In this document: positions 1-13,920 of the stretch, piece after piece
How positions within the stretch are numbered: position 1 is the first letter of the stretch
Layout of the letters: each line of letters starts with the position of its first letter
From: Nymphaea colorata
Lineage: Eukaryota; Streptophyta; Magnoliopsida; Nymphaeales; Nymphaeaceae
Direction of reading: 5' to 3'
Length of the DNA stretch: 64,000 nt
NCBI RefSeq assembly: GCF_008831285.2
Contig: NC_045143.1
Location: 2,365,503 to 2,429,502 of the forward strand
Made by a program: the position numbers and the translations under genes
Notes under the pieces: model-generated
What the model saw: only the letters and a program-made list of their open reading frames with translations
Told to the model about the DNA's origin: nothing
Databases searched by the model: none

Positions 1-341
1 ATTCCATTTATATCGGATGCTGAACCATTTAAAAAAAAATCTGATTAGAAACTAATCTAATATCTGATTAAGAAATTGGATCGAATTAAGATTTAAGGAA
101 TAGCATCGGATCAGATTCAGATTAGAATATACATAAATATCCTATCAGATTTAGATTTGGATTCAAATTGGTTTTAGTTTTAAATAAATATCATACATCC
201 TTAGATTCGGTTCAAAATTTGGATTCATATTTAGATATGAATTTAAAAATCAGATTTCGGTTTTGAGTGTGACTTTTCTTTGTTTGTATTTGAATCTAAA
301 TTTGAATCCGAATAAGGTAGATCGGATCTGTTGACATCCTT
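1..341 (+). repeat. AT-rich dispersed repeat, copy A (right part)
   Basis: This AT-rich stretch alternates GGATTTAGATT-like and CGGATCAGATT-like words and ends in TTGACATCC at about 331-339. The same order of words, in the same orientation, recurs at 27153-27596 and 50957-51377. A minus-strand fragment lies near 54037-54121. The two complete copies start near GGGATATCAAT or a close variant, which is roughly the inverse complement of the end. A short non-autonomous DNA transposon with terminal inverted repeats is therefore likely, possibly hAT-like, but that class is inference. The left end is outside the window. Confidence 0.5.
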
Positions 342-2442
342 AATTAACACTTAGTTTAAATATGTCGACATCCTTGCATGCATTCTCCAAATTTAACGGT
401 GTAACATTTTGAACATTTTACTCTACGTCCCTTAACTAAGCTTCAACGTGAGGCCAAACGTTTAAACGTACGCCGGAAGCAATGGGAACAAGGAAGAAGT
501 AGTAGAAGAAGAAGCTCAGCAATAACAGCACATGGAGGAGGTTGTTTGGGTGTGAAGCAAAGCTTTTGAGCATTATTCCTGATCATGTGCACCAAAACGC
601 ACGTTCGACAGGAAAATTTTGGAATCTAGACGTAGTTTGTGGCGCTGTCTCCATCTCTCGCGGCCATTGATTAGATGTTGGTGCTTGAGAATGGCGGTGC
701 TTTATGGTGGGAAGAAGAAAGAAAAGCAAGAAACAAGCAAGATTTAACGTGGTTTGGTCTGCTCAGACCTACATCCACGACAAAGGCTCCATACCTCGCT
801 TTGTATTTTTCATTGTTTTTTAGGCCAAAGGCAATACACGTGATATATGAGAGCTTCCACCAAAATGCCGAAGGAATGTGGAAGGCTCTATCACAAGACA
901 ATACAATAAAAGAAATTATGATAGTTTCTAAAACATGCACAAGAAGAGAACGGCTATATGCCCAACAGGTAGGAACAAGAAAGGAAACTTGATTCTTCAA
1001 CAACAGATAGAGAAGAAATTGCTAAAAATAACTGAAGGACAAACACTTGGGCATCTTTTGTTATGAATTATGGAGACCATGCATGAAGCAGCTTGGTCAA
1101 AGCAAAATTGTTTGCTTCCTTCCTAGCCCTGTATGCATGTGCAGAGTTGGAGTAAAAGGTGAACAAAGCATGGCCTTCTTCCACCTTTGTTCTTCTGTCT
1201 CCTTGTGTCCTTTCTTTTTTAAACTTATACCTCTCTCTCTCTCTCATCTTTACTTCGTTTCTTTAGATCTCTCTCTCCCTTATTTTGCTTCTCTAGGTCT
1301 CACGCAAGATTTTTAGATAGTCGACGATTTTGAGCATATACAACTCGTCTGAACGGTTCTTCGTCGACTGCACAATAAATTACGTTCCATGTCATACTGG
1401 GCAACAGAACCCAATAAGCTCTCTATGTGAACTAATTAATGAACCTCAAGAACCTCGAGGGGCTTGGTGCATTGCGTGGATTACAAAACTCATAGTTACT
1501 GTCACGATCCAATGTGCTACTTTTCTAGACCATAAAATGCATGCGCTGGGCACAAGAAGGGGCTACAGCCTGTATTCTGAGCTGTTGCAGAAAAGAAAAT
1601 GAAAGTAACTGTTTAGTGAGGTTGAAAATATGTCTTAAATTGATGTTTAAATTCACAAAAATAAAAAACACGCTGATATGGGCCAACACATGAAACCGAC
1701 GCGCTGCTGATTCCGGTCAGTTACGTTACAGCAATGAATCATATTGCAAGCTGATTTCTTCTTATGACATTCTAGCTGATGGAAATTTATGAAGTAAACA
1801 TGGTATCAGCGGTTTAACCAAATCTTTGTTCACCTTCTTTAGTATGTGATCCATCACTAAGAAAAACATTGGATCTCCAACTTTGGACAAAGACGACGCA
1901 AAGACGACGGTTCTTGAGTTTTCCATTTAGAATTTGTCTTAACTTTGAAGCATACAAAAACTTGCATACAGGTTTGAAGAGATGCGATCAAAGAGCTATT
2001 CTTACAAGGTGAGACCAAAAACAGGACTTTAAAACATTGTTCACTTAAAATTGAGGGGGCGTTTGATAGAAATCCACACACGAAACTGGTTTGCCAATTT
2101 CTCTGTTTTTTCTCAAATTTTCGCCTGTTTTTTTTTATTTTCTAGTTCATTTTTTCTTTTCATGTTCACCCTTTCTATTCTAAGATTGTAAGATTGGTCG
2201 CAGCGAAAAAGATCGTAAGATTGGCAGATATTCCATAATATGTGTGTGTGTGTGTGTGTGGAGGCAAGAACACAAGGAAAAAGAAATTGAAAGAGAAGAA
2301 AGATCTAATGGAACCTATCCAAAAAGGAATTTCAAATCTCTCGAGTTCTGTACAAAGGATTCCCACACTTTTTGAGGCTACCAAAGATGCCTTTTCGAGT
2401 TTCCTCCTTTTGTTAATGCGAAGAAAGCACCATCTTTGGCAT
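1..2442. other. Intergenic region, no supported gene
   Basis: I see no gene here that I can support. The first 341 bases are part of a dispersed AT-rich repeat described separately. Short open frames (for example 675-992) resemble nothing I know and have no coding signature. There are CT-rich stretches near 1231-1275 and a short TG run near 2241-2259. The right end should hold the 3' untranslated region of the receptor kinase that ends at 2443, because that gene is on the minus strand. Confidence 0.6.
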
Positions 2443-5400
2443 TCATGGTTTGATGAGGGGCTGTGAGTTCTTCCCCCAGTCTTCCTGTGGATTCTTCACC
2501 TCCATCAACAAGGCCACCACCTCCTTCATGGTCGGTCTCTCCGAAGGTGTAGGGTTTACACACAACAGTGCAATGCCCAGAGTCTGAAGCATCTCCTGCA
2601 CCATCTGGTCAGACATGCCTCTGAGCTTTGGATCAAGTATGCTGCTCGTCGGCTCGAAGCTCCCCATCTTCTTCTTCACCCACTCCACTATGTGCAGGCC
2701 ATCGCCTATACACGGCTCCACCGCGCTGCGGCCGCTCAGTATCTCCAGCAACACAATGCCATAGCTATACACATCACTCTTCTCTGTTATGTTCATGGTG
2801 TAGCCATACTCTGCAGCAGCATAGGTCAACACATTTTAGATGTAAAAATGCAAATGCCAGATATATTTGCCATCCAGCGCAGCATAAACAAGCATCTGAT
2901 GTACACATAAATCTTTACTGTCTGGTCATTGGAGTCTAGCACCTAAAGCCTAAAGGAAACGTAAAGATCTCAAAAGACATGAGGATTTATTGCTGCCCAA
3001 ATGTTGCCAACCATCACGATGTTTGTCAACCATATAAATAGAGCTGACAAGAGGACGCAGAATCATATATTCGAGGTAGAATATGTACTGAACATTTTGA
3101 ATCGTAACATAACTGAAAAAACCCATCCGAGAAACAATTGAAACAACAAGTCATAGTTTCTTAAAAACAATTTGACAGGGAGCCTCCTTGGAAGCAGAAA
3201 AAGATAAACCCCCCAAGTAAAGGGACTGAAAATCAATGGAAACAACTACTGAGTAGAACACCAATTCTCAATATTGTCGCAGCGAAAGTATTCAAAAAGT
3301 AGATAATAACAGAGACATCTAAAAAAAGTTTGAAATAACTGAAAAAGCAGAAAAAGCAGGCAGAGCAGTGGACCGAGGAGGATTGGAGTTATACCTGGAG
3401 CTATGTAGCCATATGAACCAGCAACTCTCGACATGGCATGGTGGAAATTAGGCGAGTTCATCAACTTTGCGAGACCAAAATCTGCTAAATATGCCTCATA
3501 TTTGGAGTCTAATAGTATGTTGTTGCACTTCACATCTCTGTGAAGAATTGCTGGCACACAGTCATGGTGAAGGTAGGACAGTCCCTGCGCCGATCCTACT
3601 GCAATCTTGTATCGTGTCTCCCAGTCCAAGTTCCTGTTGTCTTGCAGCAATTGCTGCAAATTCCCATTCGGTATATAGTTGTAGAGCAGAAGATTCACAC
3701 ATTTGTTTGAGCAGTAGCCCAAGAGCTTCACTATATTCCGATGCCGAATGTGACCTAGTATCTGGATCTCAGAAGCGAATGCATCAAAAGCTTCTTCTTC
3801 CTTCTTTGATTTCCAGAGCTTCTTCACAGCTATCACTTCTCCGTTGGGCATCTCTGCTTTGTAGACAATTCCTGAGCACCCTTTTCCAATTACATTTTCG
3901 TCGACCAGACAGTCCAAGATGTTGTCCATGGTGAAATTTAGCTTCTGGAATGGGATGAATGTCCAAGGGAAAGAGAAGTCCTCGATACTTGAAGACGAAG
4001 AACATAATGCGTTTCTCTTATCTGCCATTGCTTTATTGTACTTGGATATCAGAACCCACGCAGAGAAAGACATTAGAGTGAAGCAGCCCAACAGCACACA
4101 TACTAGAGCAGCGGTCTTTGCCGATTTTAGGCCGGCAGTTCGAATTTGAGCGGAAGAACATGACTCCCCGTCGAATGACATGCATAGGCCTGGGTTATTA
4201 AGGAAGGAATTTGCAGACAGTGTTCGGAAAAACGGTGTAACCGGAATCGGGCCGGAGAAATTATTGAATGAAACATTCAATGAAGTTAGGCTGGTGAGCC
4301 TGCCCAATACTTTGATGCTACCGGAAAGAGAATTATGCGACAAATCCAATGACTGCAATTGCGTTAATCCGGCCATCTCAGGAGGAATCTCACCACTGAA
4401 ATTGTTCCAACTGAGGTCCAGACTAATCGTCAAGCTGGTAATCCCCCCAATTTCAGGCGGAATCGAGCCAGAAAATTCATTGAAGCTCAGGTCCAACAAA
4501 GTCAGCTTCTGCAAGTACTTCACCACCTTCGGCACCGTTCCAGACATCAAATTGTTATTCAGATTGAGCTTATTCAGGTAGCTTAAGTTCCCAAAGCTGT
4601 CGGGGATCTCCCCAGTGAACCTATTATGGCTGAGATCGAGCTGCTCCAGATTGAACAAACGGCCGAGCTCGCTTGGCACATTGCCTGTTAAGAGATTACC
4701 TGAGACGTCAAGCAATTGGAGCATGGAGATATTGAAGATTTCCACCGGCAATCCGCCGGAGAAGTTGTTGGAGTACAGGTCAAGAAAGACAAGATTCTCC
4801 AGCTCGCCAATCTCCCGGGGTATCTCACCGGAGAGCTGGTTTTCTCCGAGCCTGAGCCTAACCAGCGACCTGCATTCCGCGACTCTGCTTGGCAACCGGC
4901 CGGAAAGTGAGTTTCCGAGCAGAAGCAACTTGCTGAGCTTCTTTAAGGCAAAAACCTCCCCAGGAATTGAACCAGTGAATCTGTTCTTGGAGAGGTCCAG
5001 TGAATACAATTCAGTGCAGTTTCCCAGAGTGGGAGGTATGCCCCCGTGAAAGAGGTTGCCCCAGAGAAATAGACTCTGCAGAAATTTCAGATTGCCAATC
5101 TGCCATGGAATTTCTCCAGTAAGCATGTTCTTGTCCAGCTGCAATGCCGTCAAGCTAGAGCAGTTGCTCAGCTGCCACGGCACAGAGCCAGTGAATGAAT
5201 TCTCAGAGAGGTGCAGCTGCTCCAGCGCCGACAGCTGGCCCAGCTCCGGCGGAATGGCGCCAGAGAGCTTATTCGTCGAGAGGTCGAGCACGACCAACGA
5301 CGAGCAGTTCGCCAGCTCCGGCGGCAGTGGCCCTTCCAGAGAGTTCCCCCATAGCAGCAGGCTGGTCAGCTGCTTCAGCCGGCCGAGCTCCGGTGGGACC

Positions 5401-6269
5401 GGGCCGGACAGCTGGTTCATGTGGAGGTACAGGTTCCGGAGAGCCGCGCAGTTGCCGAGTTCCCCCGGGACCGGTCCGGAGACATCGGTGGCATACAGGG
5501 CCAATGTCTCCAGGTTACTGAGCCGGCCGAAGGCCGCGGGAATGGGGCCGGAGAGAGAGGTGGCGGCTGCGCCGAACGTGGTAAGATTGAACCAGTTGCC
5601 AAGCTCCGGAGGGATGGGGCCGGAGAGCTGCGGGTTGCCGCCAATACGGAACTGTTCCATGGCGGGGATTCGGCCGAGTTCCGGTGGGATGGTGGAGTTG
5701 AGGTCGTTGTCCTGGAGGCAGAGGATGCGGAGGTGGGAGAGAGCGCCAAGTTGGTGGGGAATGGGGCCGGAGAGGCGGTTGGAGTTGAGGAGTAAAATCT
5801 GGAGGGAGGAGAGGCGACCGAGCTGAGGGGGAATGGGACCGACAAGGGCGTTGGAGGAGAGGTCGAGGAGGCGGAGAGAAGGGAGGTCACCGAGCTCGGG
5901 CGGAATGGAGCCGGAAAGGTTGGTGGAGGAGAGGTTGAGGAGCTGGAGTGAGGTGAGGGAGGCGAGCTGGGTGGGGATGGTGGCGTTGAGGAAGGTGGAG
6001 GGGATGTTGAGGGAGGTAACTCTGTCGTCCAGGGAGCAGGTGACACCCTGCCATGAGCAAGGGGTAGGCTGGGAAGGATTCCATGAGGTGAGGACGGGAT
6101 CGGAGAGCTGCGCAGTGGGGAGGAGGGAGAGGAGGGCGCGGCCGTCTGGGGAGAGGGAGGTGGTAGTGGTGGGAAAAGAGCTGAGGAAGAAGAACAGGAA
6201 CAAGAAGGTAGTGGTGGTGGTGGTGAGAGAAATGAAGGAGAAGAAAGTGGGAAAATGATGGGTTTTCAT
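2443..6269 (-). CDS. RGI5: LRR receptor-like kinase, RGI5/RGF-receptor type
   Basis: Plasma-membrane receptor kinase; in Arabidopsis the RGI/RGFR group perceives RGF/GLV root meristem peptides. Exon 1 is 6269-3395, a GT-AG intron spans 3394-2811, and exon 2 is 2810-2443. The split codon is the Glu of APE, and the joined product is 1080 residues. Visible in order: a hydrophobic Thr/Phe-rich signal peptide (about 1-38), an LRR N-cap with the WNPSQPTPCSW motif, about twenty LRRs, a transmembrane helix (about 719-742), and the kinase (about 792-1065). The kinase has the glycine loop GKGCSG, Lys816, an HRD motif (Asp912) and DFG (Asp930), so it should be active and of the RD type. Similarity runs to the C-terminal SQPLIKP. 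The closest family member I recognise is Arabidopsis At1g34110; orthology within the RGI group is inference. GC content falls strongly from 5' to 3'. Confidence 0.93.
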
Positions 6270-7714
6270 GTGGATATTTTCTTGTCTCCAAACCTTGGTT
6301 GAGGATGACTGGAGATTTGAGGCGAGAATGAGAGGCTTCTTCCTTCCTCTGGCTTTTGTGGACCTGTGGTCTTTCTACAGTAGCTGCTGGGCTTCTATCT
6401 TCTTCTTCTTCTTCTTCTTGTTTTACTGCATGGTGCAGACGCGAAGAGCGGTTTCTCCTGATATCTATCTATCAGGAGAGTTGCAGTGACATGCTCCGAC
6501 CTCCATGAGGGAGAAAGGGAGAGAGACGGCTTTGAAGGAGGCGAAAATGGAGGCCGTGATCACAGGGTGAGTTGAAGAAAGAGACAGCATGTGGGCTACA
6601 TTTCCGAGCGACTTAAAAGAAGACACGGAGAGATACTCGGCAATTTAACGGAAGGTGAAGTGAAATAATCGCGAGAAAACTAGTTTTCTTTAATACTTTT
6701 TAATTAATTTTGGAAAACAGATACAATAGAACTAAAACACAACTCTCTTTGATTAATAATTTGGAGAGTGCCAGGCACGCCTATTCAAAAATGGTTTTTG
6801 CTGAAAAAAAATATTAATGAAAGTTTTTTTTTTTTTTATCATCTGAGAAGAAAAATCATTTTATATCCCCTTCATTTTCATGTTTAAACTTTAAACTCGG
6901 CAATTTCGTTTAACATATATAAATTTAACAAACCACACCCTCTTTATGCTAAACGTAGCTCATGGATCTTTAAACTTATTTCTTTATTACGATACCTTTA
7001 AGCTTTTGAAATCATGGAGTAAGAACAAGATGCAGTAACACATTTTGTTTGGAGTCATCGTTTCGATCAAAACCTGAACAAGCACAACCGAGCAGAGCGG
7101 ATCATGTACCATATTTGTATCAGAGACCAAACCGGGTCAGATGGTCCGCGTCATAAAATCGGCGATCTCTTCCGGCGATTAGAGGGGGGGCGGAGGCTGG
7201 TGCGCGCCTGCGTGCATGGGGAATTGGATTGTGCCTGGAAGGACGTGAAAGGCAAAAGAGTAACGCCCTCATATTTCAAGTCAAGGACCAAACGAGGATC
7301 TCTGCCCGAATCGATCTTTCGACTCGGTTCGAAAACCGATTCGATTTATAGAGAGAGGAGCAGTGCAGTAGTTTCCATTGCTGAGAAACTAAGAAGCCGT
7401 AAGATACATTTATAAAACATTATAAATTTACCTCAAACTTATGATAAGTTTACTGCATCATTCCTAATGTCAAATGGTTTTGAAGGAACGTTTGGCAATT
7501 GAAACATCCCGTGAATGTTTTATAAATAAATCTGCCTCATTCATGTGTTTTCTTTCTCATAATATGAATCTAAATCAAATACTTCTATAACTGATGAAGG
7601 AAACAAGCGTTTAAGAATTCACATATGTAAAACGATGTATGTATGTGCTTTGGTCATCTACATAAATGATGTTGTATATATTATGGAGCCATTTTTTTTT
7701 TTGAGGGGGAAGAA

Positions 7715-7850
7715 CACTCAAATCACCAACCCAGATCTAGTGCGAGCACTATATGCGGCTAGACAAGTGTGAAACTCTCATTGGCACTCAAATCACCGAC
7801 CCAGATCTAGTGCGGGCACTATATGCGGCTAGACAAGTGTGAAACTCCTG
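7715..7850. repeat. 70-bp tandem duplication
   Basis: A segment beginning CACTCAAATCACC at 7715 is repeated from 7785 with only a few substitutions, and both copies include CAGATCTAGTGCG and GGCTAGACAAGTGTG. The block follows a T-rich run at 7692-7702. It may be part of a mobile-element end, but I cannot assign it. Confidence 0.85.
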
Positions 7851-8839
7851 CTAAATATATTTACCTTTTTTTAGCCTAGCCAACCATCATTCATTCATCA
7901 ACCGAGTCTACCACCGGCGTGATACGGTCTCCCAAAGACTCGGTTTTGAAGCCGAGTCTCCGGACTCTGACGAGGGGCCAAAGGCTTGCCACCAGCCAAT
8001 CGATTTGTCTGAACCGAGAATAATTCACGACTGAGCTTTTCATTTTAGCTAACACAGGTCAAAGAAGAACTCATTATTCATATTTCTGGAGAGTGGGCAG
8101 GCTACTTCTGGACATTTACATATTTCAGTACTCTCGTAAATATTTATAAAACATAAATGTATATATATGTGAATAAAATATGACCGCAGTGGTTAAAGAT
8201 AGCGTGGAGATTGAGGGAAGCCATGGAGGGTGGACGCAGAAATCAAGGAGCAAGATTTTAAAAATAAAATGAAAATAAATTAAGAGGAAAAGAGAAAGAA
8301 GTTTTTTGAGAAACGAGGGCGGATGTGCTTTGGGAGTAATAACTAATAAAAGAGGAGGAGGAGGAGGAGGAAAGGGAGCGGTCGTTCGGTGCTTAATTTT
8401 ATTAGGAAAAGTAGAATTTAATATGTAGCGTGTGGAGGGGAGCGCCGTTGAGACAAGAGCCTTTTTAATGAGCGTCAAGCCACAGCATTTTTAGGGTTTA
8501 GCGGCCTTTTCCAGAAATGTGCTACTAATAACCGCATTTATCAATTAGGTTTATCACATCAAATGGGAAAGCAACCTATCTTAAGATTAAATGGTAGATA
8601 TTCAATTGCAAACATAAATAAAAAAGACAACAGTTTTTTTTAAAGAATCGGAAATGCATGAGCAAATGGGGATACTGATAAGGTTCTTTAAATGAAAATC
8701 CTTATTTATTTGATGAGTATTTTGGATTTTTGAAAAAAAAAAAACTTGCTTTCTATATTTGTAATTTAATCGTCATCATTTGGTTTCCTCAAAATTGATG
8801 ACATAGATGCTTTTGATCAAAATCTCATACGTGAGGATT

Positions 8840-8886
<47 letters not shown>
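8840..8886. repeat. (TA)n microsatellite
   Basis: An uninterrupted TA dinucleotide run of about 46 bases in AT-rich intergenic DNA. Confidence 0.95.
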
Positions 8887-8889
<3 letters not shown>

Positions 8890-11800
8890 TTCTTCCTACT
8901 AAGAGTTCTCACACATGCAACCCAATGTATTGCATCGGAATGTATATGTGAAACATTTATATGGATGCATGGCTAAAGTATTTCAGTAAATTAATGATCA
9001 TTTTGGTAACCAGTGGCCCATGCTGCCCTTAGGCCATAATGCCTGCTCAGTTTTTTTTTTTTTTTTAAAAAAAAAATAGATGCTTCCATGCGTAGCAATT
9101 CCATGTTAGAGGATTTTTCTATCCAAACTCCAAACTTGATTGGAGAAATCTAACAATTATATACATATAATTACTTATTTTGTAATCTAACCTTGCAGAC
9201 AAATATGACTTAATCATTAAAAGAAAAACAATGGCGTCCAGCTCTTCTAGTATCAAACTTTTGGTAGTAGAAGATCATTAGTTTTCATGAAAATGGCTTC
9301 AATGAAAGCATGTTTATACGTAGATTAATATTTAAACATGTTAGCATGTTTATATTAGTGACAACTAAACAAACATCTTTCATTTCATAAGCTAAGAGAA
9401 TTCCACCACACAAAGTGCTCAAACCTTTTGAAAGCGTCACGTTATTTATCGAGATATCAATGCCTTTCTCTCATTTATGTTATAGACGGGACTTTCTCAC
9501 GGAAGGGAAAAAGTATATACGCTTCTTTATAATGTGACATTGAACGATTATGCAAGATATCTCTACGTGTACAAATAAAACCCATGAATATGAAAGAGAT
9601 GATGTCAAAGAAGTGATTTTGTGACTATTTCTTAGAATATATAAAAGCTTGGTTTTGATCTTTTTATGAAAGTTTATATATATATACATTTGTTTTACAC
9701 GTACTTTTTATATAAATGAATATAAATAATATAACCATGAATGTATGTGTACATTTTCGTTCATGTGGCACGTGGTAAGGGTGGGCTAGACAAGACCTGG
9801 GTTGGAGTGCAAGATGGGCATCTCGAAAGGAGCATGTTGTTGTTTATTATTATTACCAAGATGTCTCATACTTATTATAGTGCATGTTGTTCCTATCATG
9901 GACGCCTAATTATTTTATCTCATCCTGCCTTTGTCCCTTCTTTCCTCGCTCCCCTCCTGAGTTCGCGTGCCCTTCACAATCATCATGGCATTTAGCGCCA
10001 ACCCTCCGCCCCTTTCAAACCACTCCGGAGCCCCAAAACCCTAACCCCCTCGTTTCCTGGTTCAGTATTGCCGAATCGGTTTTAATGAGTCGACTCGGTG
10101 ACTGATTTACTGTCGTTCTCTTTTTTTTTTCTCTGCTGAATCGGCTGCTCCGATTAGTTTGGTGCAACTAATATATACTTAGCAATGGTCAAGCTAGAAA
10201 TTTTGAATTAGTGATTACTAATTTAATAAATTAAATTTTGATTTAATGACTGCCAATTGAATTAATTTGAAGGGTCTTTTGACAACAAAGAAACTTAGTG
10301 AGTGTCATATGAATCTGTCTCAAAGATTGCGACATGTTTAATAACATTAGAACTATTGTTTGATGAACCTGCACTAACTTTTGAAGCAAATTTACGAAAC
10401 ATTCTGCTGCCAAACTACCCTTAAATTCTTAGGGACATTCGTTATTGACCGCATCAATACGTAAATCAAGAATTTTATGGGACACATGTAGGCGGATGCA
10501 CAAGGGCGCTGGCAGGGGCCATAGCCCCCTTCACATTAAAAAAAATAATATAATTTTTTTGAAAAATTATATTTCGATTCTTACCAAAATTCGAAAACTA
10601 TAGTATGAAAAATTTTCAGCTGTACCCTTGCCACCAATAATAGCTACCTAGTTTGATTCTCAGAAGCCTCGTTCCTCACCAGATATTTGAATGGTAAAAT
10701 TTTCATTTATTTGATCTTTTGTTAATAAGAACACAATTTATCTAGTCATTACAAATGGAGATCCAAATCATTATCGGATTGGAGCCCCTGATCTCCAGGT
10801 TTGAAACAAAACCGATCTGATACGGATAAGGCCCATATTGGAGTTCCACATTCTTTGTCCCTATCTCCGGATCTGCTCTAAACTCGATTTTCCTTTGGAT
10901 TTAGCTGATCGGAATCTGATCCCCTTGTACATGCAGCTCCGGGTCCCAAGCATGGTGCACGGTATTTCATAGGAGACGGCACAAACACCGGTTTCTGTTT
11001 GGAGTCGCAGATTTCTAGTTTGAAAAAAAAAAAAACCAGAACAAAAAGAACGGATCCAAGAAAAACCCACCTCCAGTTTGTACCACCCTTGCTTGGACTT
11101 GCACAAGCTTTGGATTTTGGTTCGTGATCAGAATCGGATTTGGATCCACCAATATATAGATATAGAACTACTACGGCCTCTTAATGGAGGAAATTGTCGT
11201 CTACTCTCCTCCCCAAGTCTCGAAGACCTCTAGCTATTAATAATATGGAGCATAGTTCCTTGTCTTAGGGACTCTTTTAACATTATTTATTCGAGACTGT
11301 TCGATTGACTTTGTTCGTCTTTGATTTGCCTAGCTTCTACGCATAGTCGGGTCGCTAAAGAACAGATGATGCATGGACAAGGAGATAGAGATACCGAACA
11401 ATGTCTTTAATATTTATAAAATATTTGCTGCCTTGGGACGCAGGAGAACGGATTTCAAGTCCCTTGAAACTTGCAAACGCTGCTCCCTTCTTTTGTTTTT
11501 TTTTTTTTTTTTCTTATATCCGACTGTGGGATTTGAATATGAGAAAAGGAGGGCGAGCTCCCAGAACTTCATGCAACTTTGACTGCTTTACCTGTATTTT
11601 TGTGTTATTATATTCCCGTATTAATTATTTTTGTCATTTGACTCGAGAATTTCCTGGGATGGATATCATATGTAGTACATATCATGTCACTTTGAGTTGG
11701 TATATAATTACATGTGCCTTTTGTTCATTTCAAGCTACATGGATCGGTGACCGTCCATCACCTTCACCGTAAATGACTCCAACTCACATGACAACCACCA

Positions 11801-13559
11801 CATTTTGCACCAAATGGAAGAATATATATATATATATATATATCAAGAGAGAGAGAGAGAGAAAATGAAGGGTATATTTTGGCAATCTCCAAGCCTAATA
11901 AGTAGACCCAAGTATAGGTTAAGACTTCATCAAGTATAATAATGTACTTTACATTAAGTTTTGAAGAGATTAACGGTTAATATATGAATAAATGACTTGT
12001 TCAAGCCTAAGTTCCTATATAGTTTAACTTGTATGACTTGTTAAAGCCTAAGTGGCTTTCTTATTTTTTGGCGATAGTTTTGAATATGAAGTGTATTGCA
12101 GACTTGTTAAGAAGAGATCATATAACACCTCGTAAGTTTAGTCTCGTATGTGATATGGTGAAGAATATTAAGAGACTTATAAGAAGTTGATTAAATGTAA
12201 ATTGTTCTCATTCTTAAACCTTTTAGAGGCAGAAATAGAAATTGCTAGGAGCAGATTGGGATCCATTAAAAACAAATAAGAGTGGGCCGAATCATGACAT
12301 GAGTGGATACAAATATTATATAATTTTAACCCTACCTAGCACCAAACAAGAATACGGCCGGCATTATCTATTGATCTATTTCTCCTACCGACATTATTAA
12401 TGAAAAAAAGTAGAGGAATCAAGAATTTGTTTTGTGCAATATTATATTGAGAAGTTTTCATTATTGAACCAAACTTTTGTTCATAATTGAAGAAATAAAA
12501 GAGACAATCTTTTGTGTTCACTTTTCATGAAAACTATCATATAAGAGCCCCAAGCCAATTTTTGTTAACTTGAAAAATAAAAACTATTAGCAATTTTTTT
12601 CAATATTACCTTCTATTATCAGATTACATTGATACCGCTTTGGCTAACATTTTTGTTTCAATAGGCCCTTATTTTAATGTTTCCATGAAAATGTCATTCT
12701 GACCAGAAAATTACAAAAAAACAATCTTATTTTTGAAATAACGAGAAAAAATAGGTCTGAAAATGAAATTTTTGCATTTATATTTGCTTTAGCTCATGTT
12801 CTTAGCATGACATTCAAATATATCATTTACATAATTAAATGAAACCAGATCTGACACAGGATGCAAAGCCAACTTCAATTAATTCATTTCTCTCTTAAAT
12901 CTCATTAAGAAAGTAGCTTGTTGCCAAAGCATAAAGCATGTGGGTGGCAGCAAACAGTTAAAGCAGCATCTCCTTCATTCCTACGAGCTCTACTCTTTGG
13001 CCATTGTTTAGAGTGCCGTTGAATACAACTGGAATGTGGGTTCAAGCGCCTTCTTGCTCATCTACCTGCTAATATTTTATTGTAGATTATATGTATTATT
13101 AAGATCAGTTTGAATCAATCTATTCAACTTGAATGTGTAGGAAATCAATTCGATTGATTAGCTGATACATGGTCGCGATATTTCATACATTATTTATTTT
13201 TTATTAGTTTAAAGAATATCATACGTATATAGATGATTGCATAATCAATTGATTCACTGCAATCAGAGAAGGCATTTGATGATAAGAACATTGTGTTCTT
13301 GGAATACTTGTGCATATATAAAAAATATGACCTAAAAACATACAATTTTGTTTAAATAAATGTGATGTAATTATAGTTATTGTTATAGATCCAACAATTC
13401 GTGCTTAAAAAGATTGCAATATATTTTCTAAAACAGCAACATGATGTTTCTAAAAGATGTGTTTAATATGTGTTCCAAGAACACAATATTTCTCTTATTA
13501 GACTTCATTAAAACAGGTGGGTGCAGTATAAAGATTTTGATTGCGGTACAAAAATTTTA

Positions 13560-13920
13560 TTGCTCTCGTACAACGAGCGAGCCGAGCTTGAGCTTGAGCT
13601 TGAGCTTGACTTGGTAAACCTACTTTGAGCTTGAGCTCGACTCGGTAAACCTACTTTGAGCTTCAGCTCGGCTGGGTAAAGCTTGTACAAATTGATTCTT
13701 ATATATAATATATATATAATGAAAATGAAAAGCACAAAAAAGATGTTAAAATTTGTCAAAAATTAAAGACATAACCCTAAAGATTAATGAAATAGAAAAG
13801 GCACGAACTGAGTCGAGATTAAACAAGTCAACACTTCTTGTAACTTGACTCGTTAACTTGAGTTTTAATTCAAGCTCGAGCTCGAGAGCGGAACTTACAC
13901 AAGTGAGTTCGAGTCTCGTT
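13560..13920. repeat. GAGCTTGAGC/GAGCTCGA-rich repeat block
   Basis: GAGCTTGAGCTTGAGC repeats directly at 13580-13607, and the phrase CTCGGTAAACCTACTTTGAGCTT occurs twice, imperfectly. A second cluster with CAAGCTCGAGCTCGAG lies at 13870-13890. The same vocabulary returns at 14640-14770. Such palindromic GAGCTCGA words are typical of short inverted-repeat elements in plant intergenic DNA. The element class is not resolved. Confidence 0.5.

Noticed and set aside
5056-5826. Long open frame on the plus strand (256 codons) opposite the receptor kinase
   Set aside because: It is antisense to the LRR repeats, whose regular codons keep the opposite strand open. Together with 5833-6258 and 5417-6046 it is a shadow of the real gene.
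9985-10060. Possible coding start with MAFSANPPP near 9987
   Set aside because: The frame stops after about 20 codons, resembles no family I know and has no good splice donor.
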